Shown here one piece after another: positions 6,985-14,551 of a stretch of DNA of 53,619 nucleotides; position 1 is the stretch's first letter, and each line of letters begins with the position of its first letter. The stretch is from Streptomyces sp. H27-C3 (lineage in GTDB: Bacteria; Actinomycetota; Actinomycetes; Streptomycetales; Streptomycetaceae). A program made the translations under genes and the position numbers. The notes under the pieces were generated by a model that saw nothing but the letters and a program-made list of their open reading frames with translations, had not been told where the DNA came from and searched no databases. Location: contig NZ_JASITA010000047.1 in NCBI RefSeq assembly GCF_030063415.1, positions 1 to 53,619 on the forward strand. The letters are read 5' to 3'.

Positions 6985-9276
6985 TCAACGGTCCACTTTC
7001 TCACCCGTGTCCGGCGGGTCGCTGCTTTCCGGTCCGGTGTCCGGTGTCAGGTCACTCGGCTGCCCGGGCTCTTCGGCCCCGGCGGCGGCCTGGCGGGCCG
7101 CCGCGCGCTTGCGCTGGGTGTACATCCTGACCCCGGCGAGAACAAGAAGCAGCACGCCACCGGCGATCACGAGCATCACCGTCGGGGTGAACTCGTCGAC
7201 GTTCACCCTGAACTCCATGCGGCGGCCGTACGGCGTGCCGTCCTCCGTGTAGAGCTGCGCGATCACCGGGACCGGACCGTTGGCGTTCGCGGTGGCCGTG
7301 AACTTCACGGACTGACTGTGGCCGCCCGCGATTCTCACCGGTCGCTCGGCGACGGTCTTGTCACCGTCCAGCTTCAGGCGGGTCGGCTTGGTGGTCGTCA
7401 GACGCAGGACCAGGTTCTCGGTGCCCTGCAACAGCTTGTTCTGGACGGTCACCGGGACGGTGGCGCTGCGGCCCGAGAGCGTCGCGTCGGACTTCTGGAT
7501 GAGCCGCACTTCGTCGGTGAGGCTCACCAGATAGCTCTGCACCCCGTCCCGGTACTCCTGAGCCTGCTGTTCTTTGCCGCGCCAGGAGGTCGACATCGCC
7601 CGGTTGATCGCGTTGCCGAAGGGGGTGACGACCCGGTCCGGTGCGGTGAGGATCACCTGGAAGTTGTCGAGCTTGCCCTGCGTGTCCTTGATGTCCTGGA
7701 ACGCCTTGACCGGCAGCTCCTGCTTGCGCAGCGACTGAGGGTACGAGGGCGGCCCGGGGATCCGGGTCGTGGCGTTGGTGTCGGGCTTGGCCTTCGCCGC
7801 CTTCAGCAGGTCCAGGGGCTGTGCCCAGCGCTGTTCGTCGAGAGCGCGCAGGGCGCCCGCCATCGACTGGGCCTGGCCGGCGGACGGCGTCCGCTGCGGC
7901 GCGACGACGATGCTGCGCTGCTTGTCCTCGTCCTGGAGGGTCACCGCGAGGGTCTGGGCGAGGAACTTCTGCACGGCGAGGGTGGAGTCCCCCGCCTTCG
8001 ACATGTCGCCCTGGAACGCGGTGGAGAGCCGGGCATCGGCGACCACCGCCGTCGTTCCGCCGCCGATCGGCCGCGCAGCGGTGGGCGTGTACGGCAGCCC
8101 GCCCGTTTCCCGGAGGCTGTCACTGCGGGCGATCACGTTGTGCGCACCTGCCGAAGTGGCGACGTCGACGATCGACGGGTCCAGGGCGCCGTCCACAGGC
8201 CAGGAGAAGTCCGTGGAGGGCTCTGTGTGCAGGATCGACTTCACGGTCATGGCGGCGACCCCGGTCGCGGGCTGTAGATGGCTGAGGGAGCCCGGGACGT
8301 CCCTGCCGCGGTGCGCCAGGGACGCCAGATCTGGGTCGCCGAACGGCAGTGCGACGACCTTGCGGCCCTGCACCGCCTTCTGGAGATCGCTCAACCACCG
8401 GTTGGCGACGGCCTGGTTCTTCCCCGCGACGGTCGTCTCGCCGTCCTCGGACTTCACCTCGTAGCTCTCGGTCATCGCGTTGACCGTGGCGAGCAGGTCA
8501 GGGTCGATGACCCAGGTCACCGGCAGCTCATTGCCGAGCGAGACGAGCTGCTGCAGACGTCCGCCCGGTGCGAGCTCGGCGCCGAGGTCGTCGTTCTCGA
8601 AGACCGGGGTCTGCTGCTCGTCCGAACCCGTCTCGGCGGTGAGATGGGTTGAGGAGATCAGCGGCCACAAATAGGTGAGCTGGGTCTTCTTCGCCGTCGC
8701 CGTCGGCTGCCAGGGCAAGAAGGTTCGCTCGATGCCCAGTACCTGCTCGAAGGGCACGCTCGCGGTCTTCCCCGACAGGGACACGCCCAGCTGGTAGACA
8801 CCCGCGTCGTCGAGGCCGAGCTTGCCGACCGGGACCGAGACGCTGAAATCCTCGCTGATTCCGGCGGGAAGCCTCGCGAACTTCTTCGTGAACTTTCCGC
8901 CGATCTCCGCGGGGTCGATCCCGTCGGCGTACCCGGTGCGCGTGGCGGCCGAGTCGATCGTGGTCCTGCCGGTCAGCTGCGAACTCATTCGCAGCCCCAC
9001 ATGGGCGCCGGTGACGGTTTCTCTGCCCCTGTTGGTGATCGTGCCGGAGACGGTGACCGTGTCACCCTTCGCCGGTGCGCTGGGAGTCAGTGTGTCGAGA
9101 GACACATCCACCGTGCGAGAACCGCCGACGGTCTCGGCGGCATGCGCGGCTGTTGTGGCCGGTAGAGACAGCAGACCGGCCACCAAGGGGGCGCCGATGA
9201 GTAGCGCTGCTGTGCGCCGCAACCACCGGTGGGCAGGTGAGGGAGTCATCCCCTGAAAGTCTGCCGCCTCGGCCAC
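6985..9276 (-). CDS. DUF6049 family secreted, membrane-anchored protein
   Basis: A 763-residue protein of unknown function. The N-terminus has a signal peptide (RWLRRTAALLIGAPLVAGLL then ATTAAHAAE), a large outside region follows, and a C-terminal membrane helix (TVMLVIAGGVLLLVLAGVRM) leads into a short basic and acidic cytosolic tail. The topology is type I. The family is found beside murJ in actinobacteria (Rv3909 in M. tuberculosis), so an envelope role with MurJ and the pseudokinase is inferred. GTG at 9276 has GAGGGA upstream and is preferred; ATG at 9247-9249, nine codons in, would begin the signal peptide more tightly. It is divergent from pcnA. Confidence 0.85.
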   Translation of the reverse strand: MAEAADFQGMTPSPAHRWLRRTAALLIGAPLVAGLLSLPATTAAHAAETVGGSRTVDVSLDTLTPSAPAKGDTVTVSGTITNRGRETVTGAHVGLRMSSQLTGRTTIDSAATRTGYADGIDPAEIGGKFTKKFARLPAGISEDFSVSVPVGKLGLDDAGVYQLGVSLSGKTASVPFEQVLGIERTFLPWQPTATAKKTQLTYLWPLISSTHLTAETGSDEQQTPVFENDDLGAELAPGGRLQQLVSLGNELPVTWVIDPDLLATVNAMTESYEVKSEDGETTVAGKNQAVANRWLSDLQKAVQGRKVVALPFGDPDLASLAHRGRDVPGSLSHLQPATGVAAMTVKSILHTEPSTDFSWPVDGALDPSIVDVATSAGAHNVIARSDSLRETGGLPYTPTAARPIGGGTTAVVADARLSTAFQGDMSKAGDSTLAVQKFLAQTLAVTLQDEDKQRSIVVAPQRTPSAGQAQSMAGALRALDEQRWAQPLDLLKAAKAKPDTNATTRIPGPPSYPQSLRKQELPVKAFQDIKDTQGKLDNFQVILTAPDRVVTPFGNAINRAMSTSWRGKEQQAQEYRDGVQSYLVSLTDEVRLIQKSDATLSGRSATVPVTVQNKLLQGTENLVLRLTTTKPTRLKLDGDKTVAERPVRIAGGHSQSVKFTATANANGPVPVIAQLYTEDGTPYGRRMEFRVNVDEFTPTVMLVIAGGVLLLVLAGVRMYTQRKRAAARQAAAGAEEPGQPSDLTPDTGPESSDPPDTGEKVDR

Positions 9277-9443
9277 GCGCCCGCCCGTCCCTCGTCATTG
9301 TGTGCTGCCGTTGGTGGTTGTAGGTTCCTGCGTCCACGCATGGTAACGAGGTGTGCTGTGGCGAAGTGCTGCGGACTGCTCCACATGATCGGAAGAGAGT
9401 TTCGGGCGGAAAGAAACGGGGCGCTTCGGGCGGTCGGGGCACG

Positions 9444-9460
9444 TACCCTTTTCTGTTGTG
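9444..9460 (+). promoter_or_regulatory. Candidate -10 element for leaderless pcnA transcript
   Basis: TACCCT lies eight bases before the pcnA GTG and no Shine-Dalgarno sequence is visible. Transcription would then start at or within a base or two of the GTG, giving a leaderless mRNA, which is common in actinobacteria. No convincing -35 hexamer was found, so this is tentative. Confidence 0.35.
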
Positions 9461-10900
9461 CCGAATGCCAACGAAGACAGCCCCCGTGCCCTGAGTCAGG
9501 TGCAGCAGCTCGCCGTCAGTGAACTGCTGCGGGTCTCCCCTGTAGCCGACGACCTTGCCCGCCGCTTTCAAGAGGCGGGCTTCAGTCTTGCCCTGGTCGG
9601 TGGCTCGGTCAGGGACGCGCTCCTTGGTCGGCTCGGCAACGACCTGGACTTTACGACCGATGCCCGCCCCGAGGATGTACTGAAGATCGTCCGGCCGTGG
9701 GCGGACTCGGTGTGGGAGGTCGGGATCGCCTTCGGCACGGTGGGCTGCCAGAAGGTGGGCTACCAGATCGAAGTCACGACATACCGGTCGGAGGCGTACG
9801 ACAGGACCTCCCGCAAGCCCGAGGTGTCCTATGGCGACTCCATCGAGGAAGATCTCGTCCGCCGCGATTTCACGGTGAACGCCTTGGCCGTCGCGCTTCC
9901 GGGGAAGAAGTTCATCGACCCGCACGGCGGCCTCGACGACCTCGCGGCACGCCTCCTGCGCACCCCCGGCACCCCCGAGGAGTCGTTCTCCGACGACCCG
10001 CTGCGCATGCTGCGCGCGGCTCGCTTCGCAGCGCAGCTGGACTTCGAAGTCGCTCCCGAGGTGATCGCCGCGATGACCTCGATGGCTGAGCGCATCGATA
10101 TCGTCTCGGCCGAGCGGGTGCGCGAAGAATTCAACAAGCTGGTTCTCTCCGCCAACCCCCGCAAGGGCCTGAGGCTGCTGGTCGACACCGGCCTTGCCGA
10201 GCGCGTGCTGCCGGAGCTGCCCGCGCTGCGCCTGGAGAGTGATGAGCACCACCGGCACAAGGATGTCTATGAGCACTCGCTGACCGTGCTGGAACAGGCC
10301 ATCGACCTGGAAGAGGACGGGCCTGATCTGGTGCTGCGGCTCGCGGCACTGCTGCATGACATCGGGAAGCCGAGGACGCGGCGCTTCGAGAAGGACGGCG
10401 GAGTCTCCTTCCACCACCACGAGGTGGTGGGCGCGAAGATGACCAAGAAGCGCATGACCGAACTCAAGTACTCCAATGACCTCGTCAGGGACGTCTCGAC
10501 GCTGGTGGAGTTGCACCTGCGCTTCCACGGCTACGGGACCGGGGAGTGGACCGACTCGGCGGTGCGCCGGTATGTGCGTGACGCGGGCCCGCTGCTGGGG
10601 CGGCTGCACAAGCTGACCCGCTCGGACTGCACCACGCGCAACAAGCGCAAGGCGAGTGCCCTCTCGCGGGCCTATGACGGGCTGGAGGACCGCATTGCGC
10701 AGCTCCAGGAGCAGGAGGAGCTGGACTCGATTCGCCCGGATCTGGACGGTAACCAGATCATGGAGGTGTTGGGTATCGGTCCCGGCCCCGAGATCGGCAA
10801 GGCGTACAAGGTCCTGCTGGAGCTGCGGCTTGAGAACGGCCCGATGGAGCGTGAGGCGGCGATCGCGGCGCTCAAGGAATGGTGGGCGACACAGAGCTGA
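9458..10900 (+). CDS. pcnA: CCA tRNA nucleotidyltransferase / poly(A) polymerase family
   Basis: The 480-residue enzyme belongs to the class II nucleotidyltransferases that add CCA to tRNA 3' ends. The nucleotidyltransferase signature is clear: GGSVRDALLG followed by NDLDFTTDA, the acidic pair being catalytic, near residues 48-66. The RRDFTVNALA motif follows near 137. The second half holds an HD domain with LLHDIGKPRT and FHHHEVVGA, typical of the actinobacterial form. The start is GTG 9458-9460. It is divergent from the DUF6049 gene and convergent with the MFS gene. Whether it adds full CCA or A only cannot be told by eye. Confidence 0.93.
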   Translation: MPNANEDSPRALSQVQQLAVSELLRVSPVADDLARRFQEAGFSLALVGGSVRDALLGRLGNDLDFTTDARPEDVLKIVRPWADSVWEVGIAFGTVGCQKVGYQIEVTTYRSEAYDRTSRKPEVSYGDSIEEDLVRRDFTVNALAVALPGKKFIDPHGGLDDLAARLLRTPGTPEESFSDDPLRMLRAARFAAQLDFEVAPEVIAAMTSMAERIDIVSAERVREEFNKLVLSANPRKGLRLLVDTGLAERVLPELPALRLESDEHHRHKDVYEHSLTVLEQAIDLEEDGPDLVLRLAALLHDIGKPRTRRFEKDGGVSFHHHEVVGAKMTKKRMTELKYSNDLVRDVSTLVELHLRFHGYGTGEWTDSAVRRYVRDAGPLLGRLHKLTRSDCTTRNKRKASALSRAYDGLEDRIAQLQEQEELDSIRPDLDGNQIMEVLGIGPGPEIGKAYKVLLELRLENGPMEREAAIAALKEWWATQS

Positions 10901-10906
10901 GGCCAT

Positions 10907-10920
10907 GTTTCACGTGAAAC
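10907..10920. other. parS (ParB-binding site), just after pcnA
   Basis: Perfect GTTTCACGTGAAAC starting six bases after the pcnA stop codon. It is 67 bp from a second parS in the same intergenic space, so ParB could load on a close pair. Confidence 0.95.
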
Positions 10921-10958
10921 CTGACGACGGGCGGGTGAGTGCGACCTCCATGGCCCGT

Positions 10959-11002
10959 CGTCTGAGGGGCTGTGTTTCACGTGAAACACAGCCCCTCAGA
11001 CG
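10959..11002. terminator. 44-bp perfect palindrome, bidirectional terminator between convergent genes
   Basis: The bases on either side of the 10980/10981 axis are exact complements for 22 positions (left arm begins CGTCTGAGGGGCTGTG). The palindrome fills the gap between the convergent pcnA and MFS genes, ending two bases before the MFS stop. As RNA it would form a long hairpin in either direction. Its centre is a parS site. Confidence 0.7.
10974..10987. other. parS (ParB-binding site) at the centre of the palindrome
   Basis: Perfect GTTTCACGTGAAAC with T and A flanks (16-bp consensus 10973-10988). It forms the exact centre of the 44-bp palindrome described separately. Confidence 0.95.
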
Positions 11003-11004
11003 CG

Positions 11005-12282
11005 TCACTTGTCAGTCGGATCGCGGTTCCAGTGGCCCATTGCGACGCCGACGATCGCGTAGAGGGCAGCGACCAAGAGCACCAGGGCGATCGAGCGGCC
11101 GTCAGCGGGCAGCATCAGGGCGGCTACCGTGGCGGCGCCCACGAACGCCACGTTGAACAGCACGTCGTAGAGGGAGAAGATCCGGCCGCGGTAGGCGTCA
11201 TCGACCGAGGACTGCACCAGCGTGTCCGTGGCGATCTTCGCGCCTTGTGTGGTGAACCCGAGCACGAAAGCCGCGATCAGCACCGGCATGGGGGCGAAGG
11301 ACAGACCGAGAGCCGGCTCGAGCACGGCTGCCGCGCCCGCACAGGCCGCCATCCAGCCGTATGGTCCGAGCTGCCCCACCGCCCACGGCGTCAGCACGGC
11401 CGCGGCGAAGAATCCCGCTCCCGACACCCCGAGGGCCAGCCCGAGCAGGACCAGGCCGTCCGATCCGCCGGTCGTGCGGTCCGACCAGGCGTACCGGCAC
11501 AGCATCAGCACCATCACGGTCAGCGCCCCGTAGCAGAAGCGCATCACCGTCATGGCGGCCAACGAACGGGCCGCGGCCCGGCGCTCCGCCAGATGGCGCA
11601 CCCCGTCGGCCAGGCCACGCACCGTGGACGACAGTGCGGCGCCGAGCCGGGGCTGCACCAACTCGGGATCCGGGCCGAGCAGCTCAGGGCTCATACGCAG
11701 CGACGCCAAGGCCGCGCACAGATACAGCGCCGCCCCCAGCAGTACCACCGCCGCGTCGGAGTCCGGGCCCACCAGGCGCAGCGCGAGGGCGAGCCCGCCG
11801 CCCGCGGTGGCTGCGAGCGTGCCCGCGGTCGGCGAGAGGGAGTTGGCCATGACGAGCCGGTCGGAGTCGACGACGCGCGGCAGGGCTGCCGAGAGCCCGG
11901 ACAGCACAAAGCGGTTCACGGCCGTGACGGACAGGGCCGAGGCATAGAAGAGCCAGTCGGGCACGGACGCGACGATCAGCAGCGCCGTGCCGCAGGCGAG
12001 GGCGGCCCGCAGGAGGTTGCCGTACAGGAAGACCTGCCGGCGCCGCCAGCGGTCGAGCAGGACGCCTGCGAAGGGGCCGACCAGCGAGTAGGGCAGCAGT
12101 AGGACGGCCATCGCCGAGGCGATCGCCGCGGGCGAGGTCTGCTTCTCCGGGGAGAAGACGACGTACGCGGCGAGCGCGACCTGGTAGACGCCGTCCGCCG
12201 ACTGGGAGAGAAGGCGCACCGTCAGCAGGCGGCGGAAGTTGGTCAGGCGCAGAAGGACGCGCAGGTCACCTACGGCGGGCAT
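11005..12282 (-). CDS. MFS transporter, 12 TM
   Basis: A 425-residue hydrophobic protein with a major-facilitator layout. The cytoplasmic loop 2-3 motif reads GPFAGVLLDRWRRRQV, a good match to the family motif G-x-x-x-D-R-x-x-R-R. A longer central loop after helix 6 contains ELLGPDPELVQPRLGAALSS. The substrate is unknown. The start is uncertain: ATG 12280-12282 has no clear Shine-Dalgarno sequence and GTG 12295-12297 is five codons upstream. It lies directly downstream of the inositol-phosphate synthase terminator on the same strand and may depend on read-through or an unseen promoter. Confidence 0.85.
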   Translation of the reverse strand: MPAVGDLRVLLRLTNFRRLLTVRLLSQSADGVYQVALAAYVVFSPEKQTSPAAIASAMAVLLLPYSLVGPFAGVLLDRWRRRQVFLYGNLLRAALACGTALLIVASVPDWLFYASALSVTAVNRFVLSGLSAALPRVVDSDRLVMANSLSPTAGTLAATAGGGLALALRLVGPDSDAAVVLLGAALYLCAALASLRMSPELLGPDPELVQPRLGAALSSTVRGLADGVRHLAERRAAARSLAAMTVMRFCYGALTVMVLMLCRYAWSDRTTGGSDGLVLLGLALGVSGAGFFAAAVLTPWAVGQLGPYGWMAACAGAAAVLEPALGLSFAPMPVLIAAFVLGFTTQGAKIATDTLVQSSVDDAYRGRIFSLYDVLFNVAFVGAATVAALMLPADGRSIALVLLVAALYAIVGVAMGHWNRDPTDK

Positions 12283-12313
12283 GCGAGCAAGGGTCACACA
12301 CAAGGCTGGGGCG

Positions 12314-12357
12314 CACGAGGAGGGTCCCCGGGCATTCGCCCGGGGACCCTCCTCGTG
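12314..12357 (-). terminator. Strong hairpin terminator of the inositol-phosphate synthase gene
   Basis: Two perfectly complementary 20-nt arms (CACGAGGAGGGTCCCCGGGC and its reverse complement) surround a four-base ATTC loop, 17 bp downstream of the TAA of the inositol gene. There is no T-tract, which is usual in high-GC actinobacteria. Confidence 0.85.
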
Positions 12358-12374
12358 TGACAGCGGCGGAGCTC

Positions 12375-13457
12375 TTAGCGCTCGACCTCGCCCGCGATGA
12401 ACTTCTCGACGTTGCGGTGGGCCTCGTCGTCGAAGTACTGAACCGGCGGGGACTTCATGAAGTACGAGGACGCGGAGAGGATCGGGCCGCCGATGCCACG
12501 GTCCTTGGCGATCTTCGCGGCGCGCACGGCGTCGATGATGACACCCGCGGAGTTCGGGGAGTCCCAGACCTCGAGCTTGTACTCAAGGTTCAGCGGGACA
12601 TCGCCGAAGGCGCGGCCCTCAAGGCGGACGTACGCCCACTTGCGGTCGTCCAGCCAGGCCACGTAGTCCGAGGGGCCGATGTGGACGTTGTCCGCACCCA
12701 GGTCGCGGTCGGGGATCTGCGAGGTGACGGCCTGCGTCTTCGAGATCTTCTTGGACTCCAGGCGCTCACGCTCGAGCATGTTCTTGAAGTCCATGTTGCC
12801 GCCGACGTTCAGCTGCATCGTGCGGTCCAGGACAACGCCCCGGTCCTCGAAGAGCTTCGCCATCACGCGGTGCGTGATGGTCGCGCCGACCTGCGACTTG
12901 ATGTCGTCACCGATGATCGGGACGCCCGCCTCGGTGAACTTGTCCGCCCACTCCTTGGTGCCGGCGATGAAGACCGGAAGGGCGTTGACGAAGGCGACCT
13001 TGGCGTCGATGGCGCACTGCGCGTAGAACTTCGCAGCGGCCTCGGAACCGACGGGCAGGTAGCAGACGAGGACGTCGACCTGCTTGTCCTTGAGGACCTG
13101 GACGATGTCGACGGGCGCGTCGGCAGCTTCCTCGATGGTCTCGCGGTAGTACTTGCCCAGGCCGTCGAGGGTGTGACCGCGCTGAACGGTGACGCCCTTG
13201 TTCGGCACGTCGCAGATCTTGATGGTGTTGTTCTCGCTGGCGCCGATGGCGTCCGCGAGGTCGAGGCCGACCTTCTTCGCGTCGACATCAAAAGCAGCGA
13301 CGAACTCGACGTCACTGACGTGGTACTCGCCGAAATTGACGTGCATGAGACCCGGGACCTTGCCCGCCGGGTCGGCATCCTTGTAGTACTCGACGCCCTG
13401 CACCAGCGAGGCGGCGCAGTTGCCCACGCCGACGATGGCTACGCGAACCGAACCCAT
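12375..13457 (-). CDS. ino1: Inositol-3-phosphate synthase
   Basis: The 360-residue enzyme converts glucose 6-phosphate to 1D-myo-inositol 3-phosphate using NAD. This is the first step to mycothiol and phosphatidylinositol. The Rossmann motif reads VAIVGVGNCAASLVQG at the N-terminus. The family block KSQVGATITHRVMAKLF follows near residue 190, and NVGGNMDFKNMLE after it. Length matches the actinobacterial form. The start is ATG 13455-13457 with GGGAG nine bases upstream. padR lies 50 bp upstream on the same strand, so PadR and the synthase probably share a transcript and PadR may control the pair. A strong terminator follows. Confidence 0.95.
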   Translation of the reverse strand: MGSVRVAIVGVGNCAASLVQGVEYYKDADPAGKVPGLMHVNFGEYHVSDVEFVAAFDVDAKKVGLDLADAIGASENNTIKICDVPNKGVTVQRGHTLDGLGKYYRETIEEAADAPVDIVQVLKDKQVDVLVCYLPVGSEAAAKFYAQCAIDAKVAFVNALPVFIAGTKEWADKFTEAGVPIIGDDIKSQVGATITHRVMAKLFEDRGVVLDRTMQLNVGGNMDFKNMLERERLESKKISKTQAVTSQIPDRDLGADNVHIGPSDYVAWLDDRKWAYVRLEGRAFGDVPLNLEYKLEVWDSPNSAGVIIDAVRAAKIAKDRGIGGPILSASSYFMKSPPVQYFDDEAHRNVEKFIAGEVER

Positions 13458-13507
13458 TGGCGGTTGCTCCCTGTGTGTATGACGAGTCCCTGCGGAAGTG
13501 CCGGGAC

Positions 13508-14188
13508 TCACTTGGTGGTGTCGTCGGACGGATCCGGCCGGGAGGTGTCCCGGTGCCGGGGCAGGCCGCCCGTCTCTTCCGATGTGGTGTCCTGCTGAGT
13601 CGAGCCGTCGGGGGTGGATCGCTGATCGCGCCCCGCCCGCTCGCTCTCGATGAGCTCGTTCAGCCAGCGCACTTCGCGCTCCACGGACTCCATGCCGTGT
13701 CGCTGCAGCTCAAGCGTGTAGTCGTCCAGGCGCTCGCGGGTGCGGGCCAGGGAGGCGCTCATCTTCTCGAGGCGCTCCTCCAGCCGGCTCCTGCGGCCCT
13801 CGAGCACCCGCATCCGCACCTCGCGCTCCGTCTGCCCGAAGAAGGCGAAACGAGCCGCGAAGTGCTCGTCCTCCCAGGAGTCGGGGCCGGTGTGCGAGAG
13901 CAGCTCCTCGAAGCGCTCCTTACCGTCCGCCGTCAGTCGGTAGACGATCTTCGCGCGGCGTCCCGCGAGTGACGCGGCGAGCGCGTCCTCCGGGGCACTG
14001 CCCGGCTCCTCGATCAACCAGCCGCTGGCGACGAGCGTCTTGAGGCAGGGGTAGAGGGTGCCGTAGCTGAAGGCCCGGAAGACCCCCAGCGAGGTGTTGA
14101 GGCGTTTACGCAGCTCGTAGCCGTGCATCGGGGACTCCCGCAGCAGGCCGAGCACGGCGAATTCGAGGATGCCTGAGCGTCTGCTCAT
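13508..14188 (-). CDS. PadR family transcriptional regulator
   Basis: A 226-residue regulator with the PadR winged helix at the N-terminus (ILEFAVLGLLRESPMHGYEL, then GTLYPCLKTLVASGWL). A long C-terminal helical part is rich in Arg and Glu (about 110-200) and is likely the dimerisation coiled coil. The start is ATG 14186-14188 with GGGGAGG upstream. A perfect 21-bp palindrome lies about 40 bp upstream of the start, so autorepression is likely. The inositol-phosphate synthase gene follows on the same strand, and the divergent neighbour is a class A penicillin-binding protein. Confidence 0.92.
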   Translation of the reverse strand: MSRRSGILEFAVLGLLRESPMHGYELRKRLNTSLGVFRAFSYGTLYPCLKTLVASGWLIEEPGSAPEDALAASLAGRRAKIVYRLTADGKERFEELLSHTGPDSWEDEHFAARFAFFGQTEREVRMRVLEGRRSRLEERLEKMSASLARTRERLDDYTLELQRHGMESVEREVRWLNELIESERAGRDQRSTPDGSTQQDTTSEETGGLPRHRDTSRPDPSDDTTK

Positions 14189-14228
14189 CCTTCGCCTCCC
14201 CGGTCTCCGACGGCCCTTATGCCGAGCT

Positions 14229-14249
14229 GATGTATCGACTCGATACATC
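14229..14249. promoter_or_regulatory. Candidate PadR operator (21-bp perfect palindrome)
   Basis: TGTATCGA, one C, then TCGATACA, with two further matching bases at each end, making 21 bp with exact dyad symmetry. It lies 40 bp upstream of padR and about 300 bp upstream of the divergent penicillin-binding protein gene. Position and symmetry make it the likely PadR site; binding is inferred. Confidence 0.7.
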
Positions 14250-14551
14250 CAGACGATAGAACGGGAGTCCGTCCGCGGCAAGGGGAGCCATGGTGAACGG
14301 CGTCACATCACCAATTTGTAGGACCCAACTTGCCTGTTTTGGGGTGAACATCGGCACTGGGAGGGTTTTGACGGTGCGTAGTCTGTGCGGCATGCAAACC
14401 ACCGGGAACCGCGTGACGCGAGGGGGCGTCATCATCCTGGATGCCGTAGCCGTACGGATGAGCCGGGGGACGGGCTGGTCCGTACTTCGGGGGGACCGGA
14501 ACTCAACTGCCGCTTCCAGGCGCTCTCGCCTGCCCGAGGAGTAGTCGTTCG
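14250..14551. promoter_or_regulatory. Intergenic leader of the penicillin-binding protein gene
   Basis: About 300 bp between the candidate PadR operator and the penicillin-binding protein start. An open frame at 14290-14544 exists, but it resembles no family I know and lacks a ribosome-binding site, so it is not called. No clear promoter hexamers or hairpin were found. The stretch around 14310-14400 is less GC-rich than its surroundings, as expected for a promoter region. Confidence 0.4.

Noticed and set aside
14290..14544. Plus-strand open frame of 84 codons before the penicillin-binding protein
   Set aside because: No ribosome-binding site, no recognisable family, and codon use unlike its neighbours; probably leader DNA.
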